Assembly (NCBI RefSeq): GCF_024519455.1
Contig: NZ_JALJRY010000004.1
Coordinates: forward strand, 124,001-188,000
DNA: 64,000 nucleotides
Source: Streptomyces sp. STR69
GTDB taxonomy: Bacteria; Actinomycetota; Actinomycetes; Streptomycetales; Streptomycetaceae
Reading direction: 5' to 3'
Shown here: positions 19,674-28,693 of the stretch, piece by piece
How positions within the stretch are numbered: position 1 is the stretch's first letter
Layout: every line of letters begins with the position of its first letter
Notes under the pieces: generated by a model
Databases searched by the model: none
The model's input: the letters and a program-made list of their open reading frames with translations, nothing else
What the model was told of the DNA's origin: nothing
Program-made: the position numbers and the translations under genes

Positions 19674-19690
19674 TCCTCCCGCACATCGCG

Positions 19691-20692
19691 TCACTCGTCG
19701 GGGATGCCGGCGCCACTGAGGGCCGGGACGGTGTTCTCCGGGCGGAACAGGGAGCGAGCGCCGCATCGGAACTGGTCGAGCTTGTCGACGATGGTCTGGC
19801 CGACCGGGAGGTGGCCCCAGATGCTGATGCCCTGGTGGGTGCTGGGTTCCCACGTCGTCTCGTCGATGACGATGGGGTTCCAGCCGACTTCCCACTCGAA
19901 GCCCGACGGGGTACGGGCGTAGTAGGAGAGCTCCTTGTCATTGGTGTGCTGGCCCACGGACAGGGCCATGTCGAAGCCGAGTTCACACACCCGCTGGTAG
20001 CTCTGGGCCACGTCGTCGAGCGTGGTCACCTGGACGTTGAGGTGTTGCACCCGGGTGCGGACGGGGTCGATGGGCAGGCCGCGGACGGCGGCGACGGCGA
20101 TGGAGTGGTGGCGTTCGTTGACCCGCAGGAAGCGAATCTTGAGTTTGACGCCGCTGATCGTCTCGTCGATGCAATCGGTCAACCGGGCGTCGAAGACCGT
20201 GTTGAAGTAACCCCGCAGCTGAGCCGGCTTGGTGGACGTGATCGCGACGTGGCCCAGGCCGGAGTCGCCGGTGACGAACCCGGACGCGAGCATCCGCAGC
20301 GGCTCGGGCGTCAGGACGGGCGCGGTGTAGATCTCCTGGGTGATGCCCTTGGGGCCGGGGAAGCGCAGGAGGCGTTCGACGCCGCGCAGCTCGGCCTCCT
20401 CCTTTGAACCTTCGACGACGGGTACGCCGTGTGCTCGTATCCGGGCCTCGATCTGCTCGAAGGTGGCATGGTCGTCGATGTGCCAGCCCGTGGCGACGAC
20501 GTCCTCGGCCGGGCCGGACCGGAGCAGGAAGCGGCACTCCTGGTCGTCGAGGCGGAACCGCATCAGGCCGGCGTCGAGGTCGTCGCGGTGCATACCGATC
20601 GCGTCGGTGCCGAAGCGGCGCCAGTCGGCGAAACGGTTGGTCTCGATGACCAGGTAACCGAGGTGGACCGAACCGAAGACCGAGGTGCTCAT
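19691..20692 (-). CDS. VOC-family extradiol (catechol 2,3-) dioxygenase
   Basis: This 333-residue protein has two vicinal-oxygen-chelate modules. The C-terminal module keeps the Fe(II) triad: His in GHVAITS, His in RVQHLNVQ and Glu in YYARTPSGFEWEVGW. Type I extradiol dioxygenases of the BphC/HsaC group open catechols next to the diol. It overlaps the hydrolase gene upstream as ATGA and follows the FAD hydroxylase gene, so it should supply the ring-cleavage step of a phenylpropionate-like pathway. Classical MhpB is a LigB-type enzyme, so this is a non-orthologous replacement. Confidence 0.9.
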   Translation of the reverse strand: MSTSVFGSVHLGYLVIETNRFADWRRFGTDAIGMHRDDLDAGLMRFRLDDQECRFLLRSGPAEDVVATGWHIDDHATFEQIEARIRAHGVPVVEGSKEEAELRGVERLLRFPGPKGITQEIYTAPVLTPEPLRMLASGFVTGDSGLGHVAITSTKPAQLRGYFNTVFDARLTDCIDETISGVKLKIRFLRVNERHHSIAVAAVRGLPIDPVRTRVQHLNVQVTTLDDVAQSYQRVCELGFDMALSVGQHTNDKELSYYARTPSGFEWEVGWNPIVIDETTWEPSTHQGISIWGHLPVGQTIVDKLDQFRCGARSLFRPENTVPALSGAGIPDE

Positions 20693-21561
20693 CGCCGGCC
20701 CGCCAGGAAGTCGGCACACAGCCGGTTGAACAACTCGGCGCGTTCGAACTGCACCCAGTGGCCTGTGTTGGCGACCTCGTACAGATCGCAGTTGGGCATC
20801 CGCTCGGCCAGCATCCGGCCGCCGCTCGGCCGGTTGACCTTGTCCGCCGCGCCCCACAGCACCAGAGTCGGCACAGGCAGCCGGGACAGGCGATCGTCGC
20901 GGGTGAAGTCCGTCTTCCACAACGTGCGCAGGGCGCCCGGGCCGGACGGGCGGCGCAGCGGCGGGGCGGCGATGACGTCGGGGTCGATGCTGTCCCGGTA
21001 GCGCGCGTCGATGACCGAGTCGGGCACGTCGGCGGCGTTGAAGACGAGGTAGTTGCGGATGAACTTCTCCAGCTTCAGCCGCGAAGGGCCCTCGCCCCTG
21101 TAGTAGTTGAGCAGGCTGTTGAGACCCGGCGTGGGCAGCGCGCGCGTGGTGCCTATGCCGCCGGGGCCCATGAGCACCATGCGCTCGACCCGCTCGGGGG
21201 TGTCCAGGGCCAGGCGGAGGGCACAGGCACCACCGTAGGAGTTGCCGACGAAGTGCGCTTTTTCCAAGCCGAGTTGGTCGAGCAGCCCGCGGATCGCGTC
21301 GGCGAGGTACCCGAAGGGGTCGGCACCGTCGACACCCTTGGTGCTGCGCCCGTAGCCGGGCAGGTCAGGGACGATGACCCGGTACTCCTTGGCCAACTCC
21401 CCGATGTTCCGGGCGTAGTTGGCGACACCGGAGGCGCCGGGACCGCCGCCGTGCAGCAGCAGGACGGGCGGGCCGTCACCGGTCTCCGCGACGAAGATCT
21501 CCTTGCCAGCGACATCGAGCAACGACTCCTGCATCGACGGCAGTTCGGTGTGCGTGGTCAT
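20689..21561 (-). CDS. alpha/beta hydrolase, meta-cleavage product (C-C bond) hydrolase
   Basis: The 290-residue protein has the oxyanion-hole segment LLLHGGGPGASG, the nucleophile elbow GNSYGG, an acidic residue in VLWGAADKVN and the catalytic His in VANTGHWVQFERAELFN. HGGGPGASG is characteristic of BphD/MhpC/HsaD hydrolases, which cleave 2-hydroxy-6-oxo-dienoates from extradiol ring opening. It sits between the FAD hydroxylase (8-nt gap) and the dioxygenase (4-nt overlap) in one operon. The side chain of the real substrate is not fixed by the sequence. Confidence 0.92.
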   Translation of the reverse strand: MTTHTELPSMQESLLDVAGKEIFVAETGDGPPVLLLHGGGPGASGVANYARNIGELAKEYRVIVPDLPGYGRSTKGVDGADPFGYLADAIRGLLDQLGLEKAHFVGNSYGGACALRLALDTPERVERMVLMGPGGIGTTRALPTPGLNSLLNYYRGEGPSRLKLEKFIRNYLVFNAADVPDSVIDARYRDSIDPDVIAAPPLRRPSGPGALRTLWKTDFTRDDRLSRLPVPTLVLWGAADKVNRPSGGRMLAERMPNCDLYEVANTGHWVQFERAELFNRLCADFLAGRR

Positions 21562-21569
21562 GGCGTTCC

Positions 21570-23201
21570 TTAGCCGACGATCGAGGCGGATGTGCGCGGC
21601 GCCGGAGCGAAACCGGCCGGGGGCGGGGGAAGTTGGGCATCGGCGGGTGCGGCGGCGTAGACGTAGGCGTCCGGGCGCAGGGCGAGGGTGGCGACGCGGT
21701 GTGCGGCCAGCCAGGGGAGAAGGACGCCGTCGCTGTCGACGACCGCGCCCTCGGCCGGTCGCGAGCCCGCCGGCAGGACGGTCACTGAGGGGACGTCGAC
21801 GCGGTTCCAGGCGGGCTGCGGGGCAGGCGGTCCACTGTGCAGGAGGAGCCAGCGACCGCCGAGTACGTCGTCCAGGCGCACCCGGTTGCCGTCGGCGGCG
21901 GTGACCCAGGGCTGGGGTATCTGGTGCCCGGATGCCTTGGTGCGAGGGCGGGCCTGCAGGCCCTCGGCATAGTGGGCGACGGGGATCCAGTTGGAGTCCT
22001 GCAGCCAGCCGCCGAAGCCCGGGATGCGGTTGAGGACCGGCAACACCGTGTTACGGACCCGGGTGACCGGCAGTCGTCGTTCGGTGATGATCCGCCCGAC
22101 GAACACCGCCCGTTTGGTGACTTCCTTGACGTGCGGCTTGCGCTCCGCCTCGTAGGAGTCGAGGACCGTGTCGGGCAGCTCGCCGCGCAGGACGGAGTCG
22201 AGCTTCCAGCACAGGTTGGCCGCGTCGCGCACACCGGCGGCCATGCCCTGGCCGATCCACGGCGGCATGGCGTGAGCGGCGTCGCCGGCCAGGAACACCC
22301 TGCCCGTCCGGAAGCGGGCGGCGAAGCGCACGTGGTGGCTGTACACGGTGGCCCGCAGGATCTTGATCTGGTCCCGGCCGATCCCGTATCCGGACACCAT
22401 CGAGTAGATCGCGTCGTCGGTGGTCAGGTGCTTCTCGTCGTCGCCCGGCAGGATCGGGAACTCCCAGCGGTGGTGGCCGAGCGGGGTCGGGCAGTCCACC
22501 GCGGGCCGGGCCGGGTCGCAGCGGAAGCGCAGCCGGTCGTGGTCCGGCCAGGGTTTGAGCATCTCGGTGTCGATGACCACCCAGCGGTCCTCGTACGTCT
22601 TGCCCTCGTAGCCGACGTTCAGCTGGGCGCGGGTGGGGCTGGAGCCGCCGTCGGCCGCGATCACGTACTTCGCGCGCAGGCGTCGTACGGAATCGTCGGA
22701 AGTGGAGAGCACGGTCAGTTCCACGCCGGCGCCGTCCATGGACTGGCGCAGCCGCAGGCACTCGTGGCGCAGCAGGATCTCGACGTTCGGGTAGCGGTCT
22801 GTGCCGTCACGCAGGACCTGTTCCAGCGCGGGCTGGTAGATGAACATCTGCGGCGGATGGCCGTGCCCGCGCGGGGTGGGACTCGCGCTGAGGAAGGCCC
22901 GGCCGCGCGCGTCGACGAAGTCGAGCGGCCGCTCGGCCAGCATGTCCCGCTTGAGCCGGTCGGCCAGACCGGCGCGCTGCCAGATCCGCATGACCTCCTC
23001 GTCCGTGGAGATCGCCCGGGCCCGGGAGTAGACCTCGGCGTCCCGCTCCAGCACGACGACCCTGAGGCCCATGGCCCCGAGCAGGTTCGCCGCGGTCACG
23101 CCCGTGGGTCCGTAACCGATCACCGCCACGTCGTACGCGCCGGCCTCGACCGCGTCTCCGGGATCTTCCTCGGCTCTGACCTTGGCACTGATCTCACTCA
23201 C
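21570..23201 (-). CDS. FAD-dependent aromatic hydroxylase, 3-(3-hydroxyphenyl)propionate hydroxylase-like
   Basis: This class A flavoprotein monooxygenase has 543 residues. The N-terminal FAD motif is VIGYGPTGVTAANLLG, with the ribose-binding glutamate ending VVVLERD. The second FAD motif is GRVFLAGDAAHAMPPWIGQGM. A C-terminal thioredoxin-like extension follows. It resembles MhpA, which hydroxylates 3-hydroxyphenylpropionate to the catechol using NADH and O2. It heads the minus-strand half of the catabolic cluster and is divergent from the TetR gene, with a palindrome between them. Confidence 0.9.
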   Translation of the reverse strand: MSEISAKVRAEEDPGDAVEAGAYDVAVIGYGPTGVTAANLLGAMGLRVVVLERDAEVYSRARAISTDEEVMRIWQRAGLADRLKRDMLAERPLDFVDARGRAFLSASPTPRGHGHPPQMFIYQPALEQVLRDGTDRYPNVEILLRHECLRLRQSMDGAGVELTVLSTSDDSVRRLRAKYVIAADGGSSPTRAQLNVGYEGKTYEDRWVVIDTEMLKPWPDHDRLRFRCDPARPAVDCPTPLGHHRWEFPILPGDDEKHLTTDDAIYSMVSGYGIGRDQIKILRATVYSHHVRFAARFRTGRVFLAGDAAHAMPPWIGQGMAAGVRDAANLCWKLDSVLRGELPDTVLDSYEAERKPHVKEVTKRAVFVGRIITERRLPVTRVRNTVLPVLNRIPGFGGWLQDSNWIPVAHYAEGLQARPRTKASGHQIPQPWVTAADGNRVRLDDVLGGRWLLLHSGPPAPQPAWNRVDVPSVTVLPAGSRPAEGAVVDSDGVLLPWLAAHRVATLALRPDAYVYAAAPADAQLPPPPAGFAPAPRTSASIVG

Positions 23202-23232
23202 CAGGCCACCTCACTAGTCTTTGCGGCTCTTG

Positions 23233-23250
23233 TTGTAGCGTTTACTACAA
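23233..23250. promoter_or_regulatory. candidate TetR operator between hydroxylase and tetR genes
   Basis: The arms TTGTAG and CTACAA are separated by 6 nt, and a wider GTAGCG...CGCTAC pair overlaps the right side (to 23266). It lies in the AT-richer 120-bp gap between the divergent hydroxylase (minus) and TetR (plus) genes, where an autoregulatory operator is expected. Binding is inferred. Confidence 0.55.
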
Positions 23251-23321
23251 TTGGAATAGTCGCTACGCTAATCTGGGTGCCGGAGACGGTCAAGAGTCGG
23301 CACAGCAGGAAAGGCGCATTC

Positions 23322-23954
23322 ATGGCCAAGGCGCAGACGGCGCGCAAGAAGCGCGCGAACGGAGTCGAGTCGCGGCTCCGCATCCTCGACGCCGCTGTCG
23401 AGATTGCGGGCGAGCGTGGGTACGAGGGCACGTCGATCGCCGCGGTCAGCGCCAAGTGCGGGCTGCCCGCCAGCTCGATCTACTGGCACTTCAAGGACAA
23501 GGACGACCTCATCGCCGCGGTGATCGAGCACAGCTTCGAGACCTGGCTCATGGCCGTCGAACTGCCCGCCGAGGAGACCGGCACGCCGATGGAGCGCGTG
23601 GCTGCCATGGCGGTCAACGTGGCGAAGTCGCTGGTGGACGCACCGGACTTCCTGCGCCTAGGCCTGATGCTCGCCCTGGAACGGCGCCCCACCGAACCCC
23701 GTGGCCGGACCGTGTTCCTCCAGGTCCGCGACATCGCCGGACAGAAGATCGCCGAAGTGGTCAAGATCCTGTTCCCCGGCCTGGACGAGGACGAGGTACG
23801 CACCCTCACCACGTACGCCGTCGCGGGCGCCGACGGCCTGTTCATCCATCGAGAAGTCACCGGCGACGCCGTCGACCTGGTGGGCCTGTTCGAACTGCAC
23901 GCACAGCTCGTCCACGACGCGGCGACCCGCATGGCAGCAAGGAGCACGGGATGA
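23322..23954 (+). CDS. TetR/AcrR family transcriptional regulator of the meta-cleavage cluster
   Basis: The 210-residue protein has an N-terminal helix-turn-helix (EGTSIAAVSAKCGLPASSIYWHFKDKDDLIAAVIEH) and an all-helical ligand domain. AGGAAAG lies upstream of the ATG. The stop overlaps the hydratase start as ATGA, so it is expressed with that gene. Divergent placement from the hydroxylase operon, with a palindrome in between, suggests it represses both sides until an aromatic inducer binds. Confidence 0.9.
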   Translation: MAKAQTARKKRANGVESRLRILDAAVEIAGERGYEGTSIAAVSAKCGLPASSIYWHFKDKDDLIAAVIEHSFETWLMAVELPAEETGTPMERVAAMAVNVAKSLVDAPDFLRLGLMLALERRPTEPRGRTVFLQVRDIAGQKIAEVVKILFPGLDEDEVRTLTTYAVAGADGLFIHREVTGDAVDLVGLFELHAQLVHDAATRMAARSTG

Positions 23955-24739
23955 CCCTGTCCGACCGGCAACGTGAGGAAGCCGGCCTGCTGCTGCGTGA
24001 AGCCGAGCACCATGTGGCGCCGATCGGCCCGCTGTCGGCCCTGCTGCCCGGCCTGGACCTGGCCGACGCCTACGCCGTCCAGCGGGACAACATCGGCTGG
24101 CGCCTGGCCGACGGGGCCAGTGTCGTCGGCCACAAGGTCGGCCTGACCGCAGCCGCGATGCAGGAGCTCCTCGGCGTGGACGAGCCCGACTTCGGCCATC
24201 TGCTCGACGACATGGTGCACCGTGACGGCAGCACCCTCCTCGCGGGGCACTACTGCCAACCGCGCGTCGAACCGGAGATCTGCTTCCTGTTCGCCCGGCC
24301 CCTGCACGGCCCCGGCGTCACCGTCGAGGACGTCCTGGACGCCACCGAAGCGGTCGCGCCCGCGCTGGAGATCGTCGACAGCCGGATCCGCGACTGGGAC
24401 ATCACCCTGGTCGACACGGTCGCCGACAACGCCAGCTCCGCCGGCCTGGTCCACGGGGCCTGGACGCCCGTGAACGAGGTGCCCGATCTCGCCGCCGTCA
24501 CCGTCGATCTGTTCGTCGACGGCGAGCGCGTCGCCTCCGGCAGCGGCAAGGAGGTCCTGGGCCATCCCGCCGCCGCGGTCGCCTGGCTCGCCAACACCCT
24601 CGCCTCCTTCGGAACCTTCCTGGAGCCCGGACACGTGGCGCTGCCCGGCGCCATGACCACCGCCCCCTTCGTCCACGCCGGCCAGAAGACCGAGGCACGT
24701 TTCAGCGGTCTCGGCCCGGTGTCGGTGGCCTTCGTCTGA
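23951..24739 (+). CDS. 2-keto-4-pentenoate hydratase (MhpD/HsaE-like)
   Basis: The 262-residue protein is of the hydratase/decarboxylase family. It has HKVGLTAAAMQELLGVDEPDFGHL near the N-terminus, the metal-binding EPEICF segment and ALEIVDSRIRDW. The enzyme adds water to 2-hydroxypenta-2,4-dienoate, the product released by the hydrolase encoded on the other strand. The aldolase and acylating aldehyde dehydrogenase that normally finish the pathway are not in the window. Confidence 0.92.
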   Translation: MTLSDRQREEAGLLLREAEHHVAPIGPLSALLPGLDLADAYAVQRDNIGWRLADGASVVGHKVGLTAAAMQELLGVDEPDFGHLLDDMVHRDGSTLLAGHYCQPRVEPEICFLFARPLHGPGVTVEDVLDATEAVAPALEIVDSRIRDWDITLVDTVADNASSAGLVHGAWTPVNEVPDLAAVTVDLFVDGERVASGSGKEVLGHPAAAVAWLANTLASFGTFLEPGHVALPGAMTTAPFVHAGQKTEARFSGLGPVSVAFV

Positions 24740-25082
24740 AGCGTCCGAAAACAGAGCCGCCCATGTCTCCTGCCCTGCGCCGGACACAGCCCCCGACTCC
24801 GGCAATGCGCCGTCGGCGGCGTTCCCGGTCGCCGACGATCTCGTACGACGGCCGTGCGACCTCCGCACCCCAGGTCGACCGCGAGACCGTCACTCTCGTC
24901 CCCGGCGGGGTCCGCTCCGGCTTCCTCCAACACGCCGAAGCCGGCTCGGCCTGCCACGGGTATCGGCGCCCGTGGCGTGCTCGTCGACACAGGCCGACCC
25001 GGACAGGCGGCGGCAGGGACGGCATGACCACCGACGCGGGCCTCGACCCGCTCACCACACAGGAGCCTCAGGAGACCGCCGC
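24740..25082 (+). other. gap without recognisable gene inside the catabolic cluster
   Basis: These 343 bases separate the hydratase and amidohydrolase genes. The frame from 24763 to 25086 is open but very rich in Arg, Pro and Thr and lacks a ribosome-binding site or family motif. Given the neighbouring scars, it may be what is left of a deleted gene such as the missing aldolase or aldehyde dehydrogenase; that is a guess. Confidence 0.4.
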
Positions 25083-26129
25083 ATGACCACCACACCACAA
25101 CGCGTCGACGTCCACCAGCACATCGTCCCGCCCTTCTACCGCGACCTCCTCGCCAAGGCGGGCATCGCCGACGCCGGAGGCCGCGCCCTGCCCGACTGGA
25201 GCCCTGAGTCAGCGCTGGAGCTGATGGACCTGCTCGGCACCGCCACAGCGATCGTGTCCGTCTCCACTCCCGGCACCGGCTTCCTCTCCGACCCGGACGA
25301 GGCCAGCGCACTGGCCCGCCGGCTCAACGACTTCTCCGCATCCCTCACCGCCGACCATCCCGGCCGCTTCGGGTACTTCGCCACCCTACCCATGCCCGAC
25401 GCCGCCGCCTCCGCGACCGAGGCCGCCCGGGCCCTGGACGAACTGGGCGCCGACGGTGTCACCCTCCTGGCCAACAACCAAGGCACCTACCTCGGCACGG
25501 ACGGCCAGGACGCGCTGTGGCGGACCCTGGACGAGCGCGGCGCCATCGTCTTCGTCCACCCCGCCGACCTTCCGGGACAGGCTGTCGACGGCATCCCACC
25601 GTTCGCCGCCGACTTCCTCCTCGACACCACCCGCGCCGCCTACCTCCTGGTCCGCAACGGCGTTGTGCGCAGGTACCCACACATCCGGTTCATCCTCGGC
25701 CACGCCGGCGGCTTCGTCCCGTACGCCCCCCATCGCATGGCCGTGGCCCTGGCGGGTGACACCGGGCGCAGCCCCCTGGACACGCTGGACGACTTCCGCG
25801 GCTTCTATTTCGACACCGCCCTGTCCTCCAGCCCCGCCGCCCTGCCCACCCTGCTCTCCTTCGCCCGCCCCGGCCACGTCCTCTTCGGCAGCGACTGGCC
25901 CTTCGCCCCCACGCCCGCCGGCCAGTACTTCGCAGGCGGCCTCGACACCGGCGTGGAACCCGACACCCTCCAGGCCGTCAACCGCGCCAACGCCGAAGCG
26001 CTCCTCCCCCGCCTGGCCGCCACGCCCGCACCGACGCCGTCCCCTCCGGCCGCGGTACGTCTGCGCCAGGGCGCCCAACGGGCCGCCGCCCGCCTGCTCT
26101 TCAAGCTCGTCCAACCCGGCACCGACTGA
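25083..26129 (+). CDS. amidohydrolase family 2 (ACMSD-like decarboxylase/hydrolase)
   Basis: This 348-residue TIM-barrel protein begins with the metal motif VDVHQH and has VFVHPAD, FILGHAGGFVPY and the late Asp in LFGSDWPF. Together these give the His/His/His/Asp site of the amidohydrolase-2 (ACMSD) group, whose members decarboxylate aromatic or unsaturated acids. The short Pro/Ala-rich tail is not typical. Its place downstream of the TetR and hydratase genes suggests a role in aromatic breakdown, but the substrate is unknown. Confidence 0.85.
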   Translation: MTTTPQRVDVHQHIVPPFYRDLLAKAGIADAGGRALPDWSPESALELMDLLGTATAIVSVSTPGTGFLSDPDEASALARRLNDFSASLTADHPGRFGYFATLPMPDAAASATEAARALDELGADGVTLLANNQGTYLGTDGQDALWRTLDERGAIVFVHPADLPGQAVDGIPPFAADFLLDTTRAAYLLVRNGVVRRYPHIRFILGHAGGFVPYAPHRMAVALAGDTGRSPLDTLDDFRGFYFDTALSSSPAALPTLLSFARPGHVLFGSDWPFAPTPAGQYFAGGLDTGVEPDTLQAVNRANAEALLPRLAATPAPTPSPPAAVRLRQGAQRAAARLLFKLVQPGTD

Positions 26130-26139
26130 CGACATCTCC

Positions 26140-26697
26140 ATGACCAGCACCCCCCACCCGCGGACCGGGGAAACCCAGGAAACCGAACCGACGGTGGCCA
26201 CGGGCCGAGCCGGACACCACGGCGTGCTCTTCGCGATGTGTCCGGCACTCGTCCTGGTCGTCGCCTCCGTCTCCGCGCTCAGCCTCACCCTGCCCGACCT
26301 CGCCATCGACCTGTCGGCGTCCAACAGCACCCTGACCTGGATCGCCGACGCCTACACCGTCACCCTGGCCGCCTTCGTGCTACCGCTCGGCGCGATCGGC
26401 GACCGCCTCGGACGCCGCAACGTCCTCATCGCCGGCACGGTCGTCTTCGGCGCGGCGTCTCTGGCCGCCTCCTTCGCCGACTCCACCACCACCCTGATCG
26501 TCTGGCGGGCCGTCATGGGCCTCGGTGCCGCGATGATCATGCCCGGGACGCTCTCCACCGTCACCGCCGCGTTCCCACCCGAGCAGCGCACCAAAGGCGT
26601 GGCCACGTGGTCCGGGTTCGCGGCCGCCGGCGCCATCATCGGCATGCTCGCGCACCCGGCCACACCATCGGCATGTCGGAGCTGGCCCGCCGCATGA
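26140..26697 (+). pseudogene. MFS drug-resistance-type transporter, truncated after about 170 residues
   Basis: The frame gives the first membrane helices of a 14-helix EmrB/QacA-type transporter: LVLVVASVSALSLTLPDLAI, the motif A variant GDRLGRRNVLIAGTVVFG, VWRAVMGLGAAMIMPGTLS and GVATWSGFAAAGAIIG. At about 26650 the family continuation is lost and the frame enters unrelated sequence, ending at 26697. A complete protein has about 480 residues. The break coincides with the start of MarR-like sequence in another frame, so an internal deletion joined the two genes. Confidence 0.8.
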
Positions 26698-26999
26698 AGA
26701 TCACCCGTAGTCGGCTGACCCACATGGTGACGCGCCTCCAGCAAGCCGGGTACGTGGACCGCCAGGAGGACCCCGTCAACCGGCGCAACCAGCTCACCCT
26801 CCTCACCGAGCAAGGGCGGCAACTCCTGGAGCGGGCGGCCCCGGGGCACGTCGAGGCCGTACGCCGGGCGGTCTTCGACGTACTGACCCCCGAGCAGGTG
26901 CGTCAGTTCACGGAGATCGGCGAAGCGATCAACACGGCTCTGCAACGAGTGGACGCCGATGCCGCCGATCCCGAGACACTGCAGTGGCTGCGCCGGTGA
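26655..26999 (+). pseudogene. MarR family regulator, N-terminally truncated
   Basis: From about 26661 the frame encodes the winged-helix core of a MarR protein: IGMSELARRMKITRSRLTHM, then VTRLQQAGYVDRQEDPVNRRN (recognition helix and wing with the D-x-R/R signature) and LLTEQGRQLLERAAPGHVEAV. The first roughly 55 residues, including the N-terminal dimerisation helix, are missing. The ATG at 26673 could start a 108-residue peptide, but such a product would lack half of the dimer interface. It is the 3' side of the deletion that truncated the MFS gene. Confidence 0.75.
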
Positions 27000-27086
27000 A
27001 CGCCACCCTCGACCACGAGCTTCCCCGAGCGGATCCGTACGGGCAGTACGCGTACTCCGGAGTCTCGCGCGGCAAGAGATCGGTGC

Positions 27087-27103
27087 TGTCGACATGGTCG
27101 ACA
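27087..27103. promoter_or_regulatory. perfect inverted repeat TGTCGAC-ATG-GTCGACA
   Basis: Two 7-bp arms with a 3-bp spacer lie in the 245-bp gap between the truncated MarR gene and the GNAT gene. A symmetrical 17-bp site of this kind fits a MarR or TetR dimer. It could be the orphan operator of the lost MarR protein, or simply a double SalI-like palindrome. Confidence 0.4.
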
Positions 27104-27245
27104 ACACCAACAGCTTGCGCGGCGGCGCGAGGAACGCGCCGTTCGAACGGTGTACGTGGTGTGCAGACTCGGTGTCACTCACCGCGCAGCCTTCGGGCTT
27201 CAAAACCGTGTGCGAGTGACCGGGACGGGCCCTTACCCTCCGGTC

Positions 27246-27794
27246 ATGGATCTTCGCGAAGAACTTCCGGGCGACAGAGAGCCTGTGCGGGACATCCATC
27301 TGCGGGCGTTCGGTGACCACGGCCTTGTCGTGGCCGACCTGGTCGACACCCTGCGGGGCACGATCGCGCCCGCGGACGGTCTCTCACTGGTCGCTGAGCT
27401 CGACAGGCAGATCGTCGGGCACATCATGTTCACCCGCAGCCTGCTCGATGCCCCTCGGCGACTGGTTGAGGTGCATGTGCTCAGCCCGTTGGCCGTCATG
27501 CCCGAGCATCACAAGCGCGGTATCGGCTCGGCCCTGGTCCGACACGGGCTGAAGACCCTCGCCGAGCGGGCCGTCCCCCTGGTCTTCCTGGAGGGAGATC
27601 CGGACTACTACTCCCGCTTCGGCTTCGCGCCCGGTGACGACCAGGGCTTCCGAAAGCCATCCCTGCGCATTCCAGATGGCGCCTTCCAGGCCCTCAGACT
27701 CCCGGAGTACGAGCCATGGATGACGGGGACACTGGTCTACGCGGAGCCGTTCTGGCGGCACGACGCCGTCGGCCTCCGCGACCCCAGCGCATAG
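27246..27794 (+). CDS. GNAT family N-acetyltransferase (YhbS-like)
   Basis: The 182-residue protein shows a GNAT fold. LSPLAVMPEHHKRGIGSALVRHGL contains the acetyl-CoA pyrophosphate loop (R-G-I-G-S-A), preceded by VGHIMFTR and followed by FLEGDPDYYSRFGFAPGDDQGF, a signature of the YhbS branch. The substrate is unknown. It stands alone between the MarR scar and the IS630 remnant. Confidence 0.85.
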   Translation: MDLREELPGDREPVRDIHLRAFGDHGLVVADLVDTLRGTIAPADGLSLVAELDRQIVGHIMFTRSLLDAPRRLVEVHVLSPLAVMPEHHKRGIGSALVRHGLKTLAERAVPLVFLEGDPDYYSRFGFAPGDDQGFRKPSLRIPDGAFQALRLPEYEPWMTGTLVYAEPFWRHDAVGLRDPSA

Positions 27795-27879
27795 TGCCGC
27801 GAGAACCGCTACCCCTGTCATGACGTGACGCACCGTGCGGATACTGGTCCGGACGGCGCGATGTCGCCAGGCTGTCCGG

Positions 27880-28320
27880 GTGGCAGAACCAGCACGCGTC
27901 CGCCAGATCGAGGACGCCGAGGGGCAGCGCCTGCTGCGGATCATCCGCAGAGGCACGGGGTCGGTGGTGACCTGGCGGCGAGCCCAGATGGTGCTGCTGT
28001 CCGCCCAGGGCATGCCCGTTGCGAAGATCGCCGAGGTCACCTTCACCAGCGCGGACCTGGAAGACCTCCCGCGACCCGGACCGTGCGTCCAAGAAGGCTC
28101 GTGTCGAGCACCTCTACGCGCTCGCCGACGGCGAGGTCATACCCGAGGCGGGCGAGCCCGAAGTCGCCTTCTGCCTGGGCGAGTTCGGCCCGCTCAACCT
28201 CCAGCCCGACCCCGGGCGGCAGTGGGCCGAGCAAGCTCTACGGCCACATCAAGCAGAGGAAACGAGCGGTCCCAGTCCCGCAGAAACCCCGATCAGACCT
28301 TCGACAGACCCGCAGTGATC
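27880..28320 (+). pseudogene. IS630-family transposase remnant
   Basis: The first frame reads VAEPARVRQIEDAEGQRLLR and then WRRAQMVLLSAQGMPVAKIAEV, the N-terminal helix-turn-helix of IS630 transposases. After about 28060 the homology shifts frame to SKKARVEHLYALADGEVIP and FCLGEFGPLNLQPDPGRQWAE, the DDE-domain entry, where the catalytic acidic residue is expected (EFGPLNL). A third frame near 28230 keeps KLYGHIKQRK before homology ends. The element has suffered an internal deletion, frameshifts and loss of the 3' end. It lies about 140 nt from tRNA-Pro. Confidence 0.75.
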
Positions 28321-28415
28321 TTGTCCAGGTCCAGCAACGGCGTTTTCGCCGGCCTCCGAGTAAAGGTGCCGATGAGCGGCATGCTCAACCTCGAAGACCG
28401 GAAACGACCCATACG

Positions 28416-28444
28416 AAAAAGGCCCCCGCAGGCTCTCGCCTGCG
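28416..28444 (-). terminator. intrinsic terminator of tRNA-Pro
   Basis: On the minus strand a 7-bp stem CGCAGGC/GCCTGCG with loop GAGA is followed by GGGGCC and five T residues. It lies 17 nt after the 3' end of the tRNA. Confidence 0.8.
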
Positions 28445-28460
28445 AAGACCCTTCGCTCTG

Positions 28461-28534
<74 letters not shown>

Positions 28535-28693
28535 TTGCCCGTCTGACCTGGGGTTTCCCCTGGTCGAACGTGCATGGAAACAATACCGCACTCGCGTCGG
28601 TGATCGCGCACGCCTTTATCGGGGGCCGGCTTCCGGGCGACTCGTCCGGCGACGCTTGACCTGAAGTTTGGTTGAGGTTGCACGATCGTCCGC

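Noticed and set aside
24763..25086. Possible small gene between hydratase and amidohydrolase
   Set aside because: Arg/Pro/Thr-rich product without motif and without a start signal; more likely non-coding or a relic.
26140..26999. MFS-MarR as a functional fusion protein
   Set aside because: The two parts are in different frames and each is truncated, so a deletion scar is the better explanation.
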